A stretch of 64,000 nucleotides of DNA from Hyphomicrobiales bacterium (GTDB taxonomy: Bacteria > Pseudomonadota > Alphaproteobacteria > Rhizobiales > Rhizobiaceae): the NCBI GenBank assembly GCA_900466005.1, contig UEGQ01000022.1, positions 33,880-97,879 on the forward strand. The letters run 5' to 3'. The position numbers and the translations under genes are program-made. Shown here piece after piece: positions 7,338 through 15,182 of the stretch. Numbering within the stretch: the stretch's first letter is position 1; the number at the start of each line of letters is the position of its first letter. The notes under the pieces were generated by a model. The model did not search any database, was not told the origin of the DNA, and saw nothing but the letters and a program-made list of their open reading frames with translations.

Positions 7338-9083
7338 TCAGTGCGAGTCGCGTCCGACGGGCGCACCGCGGCAACCCTTCAGGAAGTCGAAGTCGGCGCC
7401 GGTGTCCGCGCCTTCCACGTGGTCGTGGTAGAGGCGGGCATAACCGCTTGCGGGCGGCTCGACCGACGGACGCCAGTCGGCGAGACGGCGCTGCATTTCC
7501 TCGTCCGAGATGTCGAGGTGCACGCGGCGGGCCTCGACGTCGATCTCGATGAAGTCGCCGTTCCGGACGATCGCCAGCGGTCCGCCGCGGGCGGCCTCCG
7601 GAGAGGTGTGCAAGAGCACCGTGCCGTAGGCGGTGCCGGACATGCGGGCGTCGGAAATGCGCACCATGTCGGTGATGCCCTTGCGCAGCACCTTCGGCGG
7701 CAGGCCCATGTTGCCGACCTCGGCCATGCCGGGATAGCCGCGTGGGCCGCAGTTCTTCATGACCATGACGCAGGTTTCGTCGATGTCGAGGCTCTCGTCG
7801 TTGATCTTCGCCTTGTAGTCGTCGATGTCCTCGAAGACCACCGCACGGCCGCGATGCTTCATCAGGTGCGGGGAGGCCGCCGACGGCTTCAAGACGCAGC
7901 CCTTCGGCGCGAGGTTGCCGCGCAGCACGACGATGCCGCCCTGCTGGGTCAACGCCCGTTCGACCGGGCGGATGACGTCGTCGTTCCAGTTCCGGACGTC
8001 CTTCACCTCGTCCCAGATCGGGCCGCCGGAGACGGTCAGCGCGTCCTTGTGCAGCTTGCCCGCTTCGCCGAGCATCTTGATGACCACCGGCAGGCCGCCG
8101 GCGTAGAAGAACTCTTCCATCAGGTATTCGCCGGACGGCATCAGGTTGACGACGGTCGGGATGTCGCGGCCGAGGCGATCCCAGTCGTCGAGCGAGAGGT
8201 CAATGCCGACGCGGCCGGCCATGGCCAGCAGGTGGACGACGGCGTTGGTGGAACCGCCGATCGCGCCGTTGACGCGGATGGCGTTCTCGAAGGCCTTCTT
8301 CGTCATGATGTCGGAGGGCTTAAGGTCGTCCTTGACCATCTGCACGATGCGGCGGCCGGAGAGCTGGGCCATGACCTTGCGGCGGCTGTCGACGGCGGGG
8401 ATCGCGGCATTGCCCGAGAGCGCCATGCCGAGGGCTTCGACCATGGAGGCCATGGTGGAGGCCGTGCCCATGGTGTTGCAGGTGCCGGAGCTGCGCGACA
8501 TCGAGGCTTCCGCTTCCAGGAACTCTTCCTGGGTCATCTCGCCGGCCTTCACGGCTTCCGAGAATTTCCAGAGATGCGTGCCGGAGCCGACGCGCTCGCC
8601 GCGGAAATAGCCGTTCAGCATCGGGCCGCCGGTAACGACGATCGACGGCAGGTCGGTGGAGGCGGCGGCCATGACCAGCGACGGCGTGGTCTTGTCGCAG
8701 CCGACGAGCAGCACCGCGCCGTCGATCGGCTGACCGCGCATCGCTTCCTCGACGGCGAGTGCGGCGAGGTTGCGGAACATCATCGCGGTCGGACGGAAGG
8801 TGTTTTCGGAGGCCGAGAAGACCGGAATTTCGACCGGGAAGCCGCCGGCTTCCCAGACGCCAGCCTTCACCTTCTCGGCGAGTTCGCGCAGATGGCCGTT
8901 GCAGGGGGTCAGGTCCGACCAGGTGTTGAGGATGCCGATGACCGGGCGTCCGTCGAAGAGGTCATGCGGGTGTCCCTGGTTCTTCAACCAGCCGCGGTGA
9001 TAGATCGTGTCGCGGCTGGTGCCGCCGAACCAATGTTGGGATCGCAGTTTGCGGGGCCAGGCCGCCGGTTTGAAAGCACTCAT
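7338..9083 (-). CDS. L-arabinonate/galactonate dehydratase (IlvD/Edd family)
   Basis: The protein has 581 aa. Cys61 (TPCNGHL), Cys129 (VGCDKTTPS) and Cys202 (GTCNTMG) are the three Fe-S cluster ligands of this family, and Lys131 matches the carbamylated lysine. The spacing agrees, with an offset of two, with the structurally known Rhizobium leguminosarum L-arabinonate dehydratase as I recall it. It removes water from arabinonate (and, in related enzymes, fuconate or galactonate) to give the 2-keto-3-deoxy acid. The ATG at 9083 (MSAFKPAAWPRKLRSQ) fits; the upstream in-frame extension is not family-like. It lies between gguC and the sugar dehydrogenase gene. Confidence 0.9.
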   Translation of the reverse strand: MSAFKPAAWPRKLRSQHWFGGTSRDTIYHRGWLKNQGHPHDLFDGRPVIGILNTWSDLTPCNGHLRELAEKVKAGVWEAGGFPVEIPVFSASENTFRPTAMMFRNLAALAVEEAMRGQPIDGAVLLVGCDKTTPSLVMAAASTDLPSIVVTGGPMLNGYFRGERVGSGTHLWKFSEAVKAGEMTQEEFLEAEASMSRSSGTCNTMGTASTMASMVEALGMALSGNAAIPAVDSRRKVMAQLSGRRIVQMVKDDLKPSDIMTKKAFENAIRVNGAIGGSTNAVVHLLAMAGRVGIDLSLDDWDRLGRDIPTVVNLMPSGEYLMEEFFYAGGLPVVIKMLGEAGKLHKDALTVSGGPIWDEVKDVRNWNDDVIRPVERALTQQGGIVVLRGNLAPKGCVLKPSAASPHLMKHRGRAVVFEDIDDYKAKINDESLDIDETCVMVMKNCGPRGYPGMAEVGNMGLPPKVLRKGITDMVRISDARMSGTAYGTVLLHTSPEAARGGPLAIVRNGDFIEIDVEARRVHLDISDEEMQRRLADWRPSVEPPASGYARLYHDHVEGADTGADFDFLKGCRGAPVGRDSH

Positions 9084-9138
9084 GACGTTTTCTCTGTCTC
9101 TTTCTGGGAGAGCCCGCCGCCCGACCGGCGGAAAACCC

Positions 9139-10104
9139 TCAGAGCATGTTGACGGTGACGGGTTGCTCCGCTGCACGAACGAGCCGGTTGCGCAGCGGCA
9201 GACCGAATTGCGGCGCTTCGATTTCGAAGATGTCGCCTTCCTTCGTCACGAAACCGTCGGCGCAGGAGAGCGTGGCGGTTCCGAACATATGCACATGGAG
9301 GTCCCCCGGCTGGCGGAACAGCGCATACTTGAAATGGTGGTATTCGAGGTTTGCGATCGTGTGGGACATGTTGGCCTCCCCGGAGAGGAAGGGCTTTTCC
9401 CAGACGGTCTTGCCGTCGCGCAGGATGCGTGACGTGCCCTCGACATGATCGGGCAGGGCGCCGACCATGAGCTCCGGGCCAAAGGCTGCCGGCCGGAGCT
9501 TGGAGTGGGCAAGGTAAAGATAGTTGATCTTTTCGGTGACGTGATCGGAAAATTCGTTGGCGACCGAGAACCCGATGCGGAAAGGCGTCCCGTCCTCGCC
9601 GATGATGTAGTAGCCGGCAAGCTCCGGTTCTTCTCCGCCATCGAGTGCGAAGGAAGGGGAAACGAGGTCGTCGCCCGGGGCCACGGCTTCGACGCCGGTG
9701 CCCTTGTAGAACCATTCCGGCTGGACGCCGGTCTCACCCGGCTTCGGCTTGCCGCCTTCGATGCCCATGCGGAACATCTTCATGGAGTCGCTCATGCCCG
9801 CGGTATCGGTATGCATGCTGTCGCGCGCCGAGGCGGAGCCGGTGTGGGTGAGGCCCGTGCCGGTGAGATACATGTGCGCCGGGTCCGGGTGACGGACCGG
9901 GCAGTCGAGCTTGCCGGTCGCCGCAAGCGTGGCGAGATCGACCGTGTCGCCGGCACCCTGACGCTCGATGATCGCAGCAAGTGGAGCCTTGGCGGCGATC
10001 GCGGCCTTGGCGAGTTCATAGGTAGAGGCGAAGCCGGGAACGAGGCGCGCGGCATCACCCTGGCGGCAAATCACGCCGCCAGTCTTCAATTGCGAGAGAA
10101 ACAT
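9139..10104 (-). CDS. gguC: GguC protein, FAH-fold AraD1-type family
   Basis: A 321-aa protein. The body GTGLTHTGSASARDSMH, GVQPEWFYKGTGVEAVAPGDDLVSPSFALDGGEEPELAGYYIIGEDGTPFRIGFSVANEFSDHVTE and LYLAHSKLRPAAFGPELMVG matches GguC of Agrobacterium and the AraD1 branch of the fumarylacetoacetate-hydrolase fold. It was long listed as part of the ChvE-GguAB system without known function. The FAH-type fold and its place between uptake and sugar-acid dehydration favour a 2-keto-3-deoxy-L-arabinonate dehydratase role, which would feed the KGSADH gene downstream. That role is inference. It begins 10 bp after gguB. Confidence 0.88.
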   Translation of the reverse strand: MFLSQLKTGGVICRQGDAARLVPGFASTYELAKAAIAAKAPLAAIIERQGAGDTVDLATLAATGKLDCPVRHPDPAHMYLTGTGLTHTGSASARDSMHTDTAGMSDSMKMFRMGIEGGKPKPGETGVQPEWFYKGTGVEAVAPGDDLVSPSFALDGGEEPELAGYYIIGEDGTPFRIGFSVANEFSDHVTEKINYLYLAHSKLRPAAFGPELMVGALPDHVEGTSRILRDGKTVWEKPFLSGEANMSHTIANLEYHHFKYALFRQPGDLHVHMFGTATLSCADGFVTKEGDIFEIEAPQFGLPLRNRLVRAAEQPVTVNML

Positions 10105-10114
10105 ATGCCTATCC

Positions 10115-11326
10115 TCAGACTGCTTTGTTCTTGTTGTAGACGTCGAAGTAGACAGCCGCGAGAAGCACGAGGCCCTTGATCAGCTGCTGGTAGTCGATGC
10201 CGATCCCCATGATCGACATGCCGTTGTTCATGACACCCATGATGAATGCGCCGATGACCGCACCGGTGATCTTGCCCACGCCGCCGGATGCGGAGGCGCC
10301 GCCGATGAAGCAGGCCGCGATAACGTCGAGTTCGAAGCCGACGCCGGCCTTCGGGGTCGCCGAGTTCAGGCGGGCCGCGATGATCATGCCGGCAAGCGCG
10401 GCAAGAACGCCCATGTTGACGAAGGCGTAGAAGGTCAGCCGCTCGGTGTTGATGCCGGAAAGCTTCGCCGCCTTCTCGTTACCGCCGAGCGCATAGATGC
10501 GGCGACCGATGGTCGAGCGGTTGGTGACGAAGGAGTAGAGCGCGATCAGCACGCCCATGACGACCAGCACGTTCGGCAGGCCGCGATAGGTCGCAAGCTG
10601 GAAGCCGAGGAAGAGCGCGACAGCACTGATGATCGCCATCTGCACGACGAAGAAGGCGAAAGGTTCGTTCTCGGTGCCGTGCTGCTCGTTGAGACGGCGG
10701 TTCTTCAGGCCGGAATAGATCGCGAGCGCGACAAGCGCGAAGACGACGAGCAGGGCCACGTAGTTCTTGACCAAGCTTGTGCCCGGATCGGTGACCGACA
10801 GGAAGTCCGGAATGAAGCCGGTCGAAAGAAGCGTGAATTCCTTCGGGAACGGGCCAATCGGGCGGCCTCCGAGGACCACATAGGTCAGGCCACGGAAGAC
10901 CAGCATGCCGGCGAGCGTCACGATGAAGGACGGGATCTTCTGGTAGGCGATCCAGTAGCCCTGGGCCGCGCCCATCAGGCCGCCGAGCACCAGACACAGC
11001 GGCACGACGAGGGAGAAATGCCACCCCCATTTCACCAGCATGATCGCCGATATGCCGCCGATGAAGGCGACGATGGAGCCGACCGAGAGGTCGATGTGTC
11101 CGGCCACGATGATCAGCAGCATGCCCAGCGCCATGATGACGATGAACGAGTTCTGCAGCACCAGGTTGGTGATATTGACCGGGCGGAACAGAACGCCGTC
11201 CGTCAGGACCTGGAACAGCAGCATGATGACGACGAGCGCCAGCAGAAGGCCGTATTCGCGGATGTTGTGACGCAGATAGTCGCCCACGGAGACCTTGGGG
11301 GTTTCGGTTCTTGTTTCTGTGGTCAT
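10115..11326 (-). CDS. gguB: Sugar ABC transporter permease GguB
   Basis: A 403-aa inner-membrane permease of the ribose/xylose (RbsC/XylH) class. It has about ten hydrophobic segments, starting LLLALVVIMLLFQVLTDG (~27-44), with the class signatures GMLLIIVAGHIDLSVGSIVAFIGG (~72-95) and GGNEKAAKLSGIN followed by NSATPKAGVGFELDVIAACFIGGASASGGVG near the C-terminus. With GguA and ChvE it forms the high-affinity multi-sugar importer for galactose, arabinose, glucose, xylose and fucose known from Agrobacterium. It abuts gguA with no gap. Confidence 0.94.
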   Translation of the reverse strand: MTTETRTETPKVSVGDYLRHNIREYGLLLALVVIMLLFQVLTDGVLFRPVNITNLVLQNSFIVIMALGMLLIIVAGHIDLSVGSIVAFIGGISAIMLVKWGWHFSLVVPLCLVLGGLMGAAQGYWIAYQKIPSFIVTLAGMLVFRGLTYVVLGGRPIGPFPKEFTLLSTGFIPDFLSVTDPGTSLVKNYVALLVVFALVALAIYSGLKNRRLNEQHGTENEPFAFFVVQMAIISAVALFLGFQLATYRGLPNVLVVMGVLIALYSFVTNRSTIGRRIYALGGNEKAAKLSGINTERLTFYAFVNMGVLAALAGMIIAARLNSATPKAGVGFELDVIAACFIGGASASGGVGKITGAVIGAFIMGVMNNGMSIMGIGIDYQQLIKGLVLLAAVYFDVYNKNKAV

Positions 11327-12862
11327 TTAGCGTTTCTCCCCAGAGCGCATGATGGCACGCATGATGGACTCTTGGCTTGCTTCTCCCTTCGGAAGTTCAG
11401 CGACGATGCGGCCCTCGTTCATGACGTAGACGCGGTCGCAGGTGCCGAGCAACTCGGGCATTTCCGACGAGATCATCAGGATGCCTTTGCCCTCGGCGGC
11501 AAGCTGGTTGATGATGGTGTAGATTTCGAATTTCGCCCCTACGTCGATGCCGCGGGTCGGCTCGTCGAGGATGAGGACGTCAGGATTGGTGAACAGCCAT
11601 TTCGACAGCACGACCTTCTGCTGATTGCCGCCCGAAAGATTGACGGCTTCCTGGTAGATCGAGTGCGAGCGGATGCGCAGCTTGTTGCGGTAGCCCGAGG
11701 CGACCTGCGCTTCCTTGCGCTCGTCGATGACGCCGCTCTTGGAGACATCGCTGAGATTGGCGAGCGTCGTGTTCTTGACGATGTTGTTCTGCAGCACGAG
11801 GCCGAGTTGCTTGCGGTCTTCCGTCACGTAGGCGAGACCGGCCTCGATCGCCCGCGGAATCGTGCTGACGTCGACCGGCTTGCCGCGCATCAGTACCTCG
11901 CCGGTGATCTTGTGGCCCCAGGAGCGGCCGAAGATGCTCATGGCGGTCTCGGTGCGGCCGGCGCCCATGAGACCGGCGATGCCCACGACTTCGCCCGCAC
12001 GGACGGTCAAGTTGACGTCGTGCAGGAACTGGCGGTCGCGGTGGTTCTGGTGGAAGACGTTCCAGTTCTTCACCTCGAGCAGCATGTCACCGATCTTCGG
12101 CGCGCGCGGCGGGTAGCGGTCTTCCATGTCGCGGCCGACCATGCCCTTGATGATGCGGTCCTCGCTGATCTCTTGCGTATGACAGTCGAGGGTCTCGACG
12201 GTGGTGCCGTCACGCAGGATGGTGATCTGGTCGGCGACCTTGCGGATCTCGTTCAGCTTGTGGGAAATGATGATCGAGGTCATGCCCTGCTTGCGGAATT
12301 CCATCAGCAGGTTGAGGAGGGCATCGGAGTCCGTTTCGTTGAGCGATGCGGTCGGCTCGTCGAGGATGAGCAGGCGGACCTTCTTGGAAAGCGCCTTGGC
12401 GATCTCGACGAGCTGCTGCTTGCCGACGCCGATGTCGGTGATGCGCGTGCTCGGAGAATCCTTGAGGCCCACCTTCGCAAGAAGCTCCTTGGTTTTCGCA
12501 AAGGTCTGCGGCCAGTTGATCACGCCGTTGACGGCCATCTCGTTGCCGAGAAAGATGTTTTCAGCGATCGACAGCAGCGGCACGAGGGCCAGCTCCTGGT
12601 GGATGATGATGATGCCCAGTTCCTCGCTGTCGGAAATGGTGCCGAAGTGACGGACCTCGCCGTCGTAATGGATTTCGCCCTCATAGGTGCCGGCAGGATA
12701 GACACCGCTCAGGACCTTCATCAAGGTCGACTTGCCGGCGCCGTTCTCTCCGACCAGGGCGTGGATTTCGCCTTCGCGAACCTTGAGGTTGACATTGTCC
12801 AGGGCTTTGACCCCGGGAAACGTCTTCGTGATGCTACGCATCTCGAGAATGATGTTGTCCAT
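11327..12862 (-). CDS. gguA: Sugar ABC transporter ATP-binding protein GguA (double ABC domain)
   Basis: A 511-aa protein with two ABC domains. The first (residues ~4-240) has a full Walker A, GENGAGKST near 38-46, and Walker B LLILDEPTASL. The second (~255-505) has a degenerate P-loop, GLMGAGRTE, but intact LSGGNQQKVVLSKWL and LDEPTRGID, the usual pattern for RbsA/MglA-type proteins. It energises GguB. The start MDNIILEMRSITKTFPG at 12862 was chosen because the ABC fold begins there; its ribosome site is poor. It is separated from chvE by a hairpin (12934-12964) that probably lowers its level relative to the binding protein. Confidence 0.94.
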   Translation of the reverse strand: MDNIILEMRSITKTFPGVKALDNVNLKVREGEIHALVGENGAGKSTLMKVLSGVYPAGTYEGEIHYDGEVRHFGTISDSEELGIIIIHQELALVPLLSIAENIFLGNEMAVNGVINWPQTFAKTKELLAKVGLKDSPSTRITDIGVGKQQLVEIAKALSKKVRLLILDEPTASLNETDSDALLNLLMEFRKQGMTSIIISHKLNEIRKVADQITILRDGTTVETLDCHTQEISEDRIIKGMVGRDMEDRYPPRAPKIGDMLLEVKNWNVFHQNHRDRQFLHDVNLTVRAGEVVGIAGLMGAGRTETAMSIFGRSWGHKITGEVLMRGKPVDVSTIPRAIEAGLAYVTEDRKQLGLVLQNNIVKNTTLANLSDVSKSGVIDERKEAQVASGYRNKLRIRSHSIYQEAVNLSGGNQQKVVLSKWLFTNPDVLILDEPTRGIDVGAKFEIYTIINQLAAEGKGILMISSEMPELLGTCDRVYVMNEGRIVAELPKGEASQESIMRAIMRSGEKR

Positions 12863-12933
12863 GTGCAGAATTCCAGCGCAGGCGGGCGACCAAGGTACAG
12901 CCGGCGGCGCGAGCTCCCTCAACGCGTATGATA

Positions 12934-12964
12934 CAAAAACGGGTCCGCGAAAGGTCGCGGACCC
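12934..12964 (-). terminator. Hairpin with T-run between chvE and gguA (partial terminator or 3' stabiliser)
   Basis: Read on the minus strand, GGGTCCGCGA, loop CCTT, TCGCGGACCC (10-bp perfect arms, 12941-12964) is followed by GTTTTTG. It starts 16 bp past the chvE stop, inside the operon. Such elements normally let binding-protein mRNA accumulate above transporter mRNA. Confidence 0.8.
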
Positions 12965-12980
12965 GCCATGATCGCAAGGA

Positions 12981-14051
12981 TTAGTTGTCGATCTGCTCGG
13001 CCGTGTAGTAGCCGGAGCCGACGAGGATGTCCTTGGCGTTTGCCTTGTCGACGGCGACCGGCTTCAGCAGGTAGGACGGAACGACCTTGACACCGTTGTT
13101 GTAGGTCTTGGTGTCGTTCACTTCCGGTTCCTTGCCGCTCATGATCGAGTCGACCATGGAGACGGCGACCTTCGCCAGTTCGCGCGTGTCCTTGAAGACG
13201 GTCGAGTACTGTTCGTCAGCAAGCATCGACTTGACCGACGGCAGTTCTGCGTCCTGACCGGTTACGACCGGCATCTTCAGGTCGCCGGAGCCGTAGCCAA
13301 CGCCCTTGAGAGCCGACAGGATGCCGATGGACAGGCCGTCGTAGGGCGACAGAGCGCCGTTCAGCTTGTCTTCGGTGTAGGTCGAGGAGAGCAGGTTTTC
13401 CATGCGAGCCTGGGCGACGGTGCCGTCCCAACGCAGGGTGCCGACCTGGTCCATGCCCATCTGGCCGGACTTGATGACGATGTCGCCGCTGTCGATCAGG
13501 GGCTGCAGAACCGACATTGCGCCGTCATAGAAGAAGAACGCGTTGTTGTCGTCCGGCGAGCCGCCGAAGAGTTCGACGTTCCACGGCTTGGTGTCCGGGA
13601 ACTTCGCCTTGAGACCGTCAACGAGGCTGGTTGCCTGGAGAACGCCGACCTGGAAGTTGTCGAAGGTGGCGTAGTAGTCGACGTTGCCCGAGTCACGGAT
13701 CAGACGGTCATAGGCAATGACCTTCACGCCGGAGTCGGCAGCCTTCTGCAGGATGTCGGAGAGCGTGGTGCCGTCGATCGCAGCAATGACCAGAACCTTG
13801 GCACCCTTGGTTACCATGTTCTCAATCTGGGCGAGCTGGTTCGGGATATCGTCGTCGGCAAACTGCAGGTCCGGGTTGTAGCCGGCTTCCTTGAACAGCT
13901 TTTCCATGGTTTCGCCGTCCGAGATCCAGCGAGTCGAGGTCTTGGTCGGCATCGAGATACCAACCATGCCCTTGTCTTCTGCAAAGACGTTGGACGTAAA
14001 GGATGCGATGCTGATTGCGACAGACGCAATCAGTGCGCCGAGTTTCTTCAT
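12981..14051 (-). CDS. chvE: Periplasmic multi-sugar-binding protein ChvE
   Basis: A 356-aa periplasmic protein with signal peptide MKKLGALIASVAISIASFTS..NVFA cut before EDKGMVGISMPT. The mature part follows the Agrobacterium ChvE pattern: ISMPTKTSTRWISDGE, LFKEAGYNPDLQFADDDIPNQLAQIENMV, VIAAIDGTTLSDILQKAADSGVKVIAYDRLI, and VVTGQDAELPSVKSMLADEQYSTVFKDTRELAK. It captures galactose, arabinose, glucose and related sugars for GguAB; in Agrobacterium it also contacts the sensor VirA and chemoreceptors. GGGAGG lies seven bases ahead of the ATG at 14051. It is the first gene of the operon and divergent from gbpR. Confidence 0.95.
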   Translation of the reverse strand: MKKLGALIASVAISIASFTSNVFAEDKGMVGISMPTKTSTRWISDGETMEKLFKEAGYNPDLQFADDDIPNQLAQIENMVTKGAKVLVIAAIDGTTLSDILQKAADSGVKVIAYDRLIRDSGNVDYYATFDNFQVGVLQATSLVDGLKAKFPDTKPWNVELFGGSPDDNNAFFFYDGAMSVLQPLIDSGDIVIKSGQMGMDQVGTLRWDGTVAQARMENLLSSTYTEDKLNGALSPYDGLSIGILSALKGVGYGSGDLKMPVVTGQDAELPSVKSMLADEQYSTVFKDTRELAKVAVSMVDSIMSGKEPEVNDTKTYNNGVKVVPSYLLKPVAVDKANAKDILVGSGYYTAEQIDN

Positions 14052-14075
14052 GGTAACCTCCCTGGTCATACCGTA

Positions 14076-14100
14076 CGGCGCCAAGCCCCTCCTGGCGCCG
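14076..14100 (-). promoter_or_regulatory. Stem-loop in the chvE mRNA leader
   Basis: The minus strand reads CGGCGCCA, nine bases, TGGCGCCG: an 8-bp perfect stem 24 bases ahead of the chvE ATG. Further up the same leader lies a second stem, GGCTGG-GAAG-CCAGCC (around 14117-14132). They may stabilise the very abundant binding-protein mRNA; nothing resembles a known riboswitch. Confidence 0.45.
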
Positions 14101-14163
14101 CTGAAACAAGAACAGGTGGCTGGCTTCCCAGCCCCCAGCTCCCGTGGCGAGTTTTATCGCCCC

Positions 14164-14216
14164 CGATATATCGATCAAATGATTATTTTGACTTTTTGCA
14201 TATCATAGTTGATATA
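14164..14216. promoter_or_regulatory. gbpR-chvE divergent promoter region with candidate LysR operators
   Basis: An AT-rich patch in otherwise GC-rich DNA. It holds palindromes CGATATATCG (14164-14173), ATCA-AA-TGAT (14174-14183) and TATCA-TAGT-TGATA (14201-14214). The plus strand has TTGACT at 14188-14193 and TGATAT at 14210-14215, a plausible gbpR promoter placing the start within a few bases of the ATG at 14223. The minus strand has TTGATC and TAAAAC, 16-17 bp apart, a plausible chvE promoter. GbpR, a LysR-type regulator, is the natural binder. Confidence 0.55.
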
Positions 14217-14222
14217 CAGTTC

Positions 14223-15173
14223 ATGTCCGAAATCCACTTTCAGCGCCTGCAGCCGAAGCATTTCAGCCTGATCCGTACCGTCGCGGAGCTCGGGCAGCTC
14301 AGTCTCGCTGCCCAGGCGCTGTCGATCACCCAGCCTGCCGCCTCGCGGATGCTCGGGGATATCGAGAGGCTGGTCGACGCTCCGATCTTCGTGCGCACGC
14401 CGAAGGGCATGGAGCCGACGGCGGTTGGCCTTGCGCTGGCGCGGCGGGCGAGGACGCTGCTGGAGGAGATGGATGAGGCGATCCGCGAGGTCGATGCGAT
14501 CAAGCGCGGTCTCACCGGCACCGTTCGTGCCGGCGCCGTCACCGGGGGCGCCGTCGGCTTCATCGTTCCGGCAATCCAGGCGCTCAAGGCGGAGGCGGCG
14601 GCGGCCGACATCCATGTCGACGTCGCCTCGAGCGACGTGCTGATCGGCGATCTCCTGTCGGGCCAGCTCGATTTCGCGCTGGGGCGCATTCCGGCCGGGT
14701 TCGACGCGCGCCAGTTCGACATTCTCGATGCTCGCGTGGAAGAGGTGAGCCTCCTCGTGCACGAGAGCCATCCACTCGCCGACGCCAACGACCTGTCGCC
14801 GGCCGACATCGTGCATTTCGCCTGGGTGATGCAGGCGCCGGGCGCGCCGGTGCGGCAGGCGGTGGAGGCGGTGTTCATCGAATCCGGCGTGCAGATTCCT
14901 TCGAACATCGTCAACACGACGTCGCTGCTGGTGATGATCGCCATGCTCGCCTCCTCGAATGCCATCGCGCCGATGTCACGGGAAGTGTCCGACCTGCTGT
15001 GCGGCGGCACCGGCACCGGCCTCTGCAAGCTCGATATCCGCGTGCCGATCGTGGTCGCGCCCTACCACCTCCTGACGGTCAAGCGGAAGCAGATGACGCC
15101 GGTGGCGGCGCGGCTGCGCGATCTCGTCATGCAGGAGCTCCACGCCACCCCCCGGTGGTCCGGCGGCCGATAG
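14223..15173 (+). CDS. gbpR: LysR-type regulator GbpR of the galactose/arabinose operon
   Basis: The protein has 316 aa. The N-terminal winged helix-turn-helix is at HFSLIRTVAELGQLSLAAQALSITQPAASRMLGDIERLVDAPIFVRTPKG (~10-60), followed by an effector domain with LINK region TGTVRAGAVTGGAVGFIVP (~98-116). The sequence and divergent position next to chvE match GbpR (galactose-binding-protein regulator) of Agrobacterium, which activates chvE with galactose, arabinose or fucose. The ATG at 14223 has no visible ribosome site; with the proposed promoter the transcript could be nearly leaderless. A longer TTG start (14196) would read through the putative -10 box, so it is unlikely. Confidence 0.9.
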   Translation: MSEIHFQRLQPKHFSLIRTVAELGQLSLAAQALSITQPAASRMLGDIERLVDAPIFVRTPKGMEPTAVGLALARRARTLLEEMDEAIREVDAIKRGLTGTVRAGAVTGGAVGFIVPAIQALKAEAAAADIHVDVASSDVLIGDLLSGQLDFALGRIPAGFDARQFDILDARVEEVSLLVHESHPLADANDLSPADIVHFAWVMQAPGAPVRQAVEAVFIESGVQIPSNIVNTTSLLVMIAMLASSNAIAPMSREVSDLLCGGTGTGLCKLDIRVPIVVAPYHLLTVKRKQMTPVAARLRDLVMQELHATPRWSGGR

Positions 15174-15182
15174 AGACCGGCA

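Noticed and set aside
7287..9152. 621-codon open frame on the plus strand
   Set aside because: Antisense to the sugar-acid dehydratase, whose Fe-S cysteines and length are intact.
10679..12931. 750-codon open frame on the plus strand across gguB and gguA
   Set aside because: Antisense shadow of two well-conserved ABC transporter genes; no family similarity or ribosome site.
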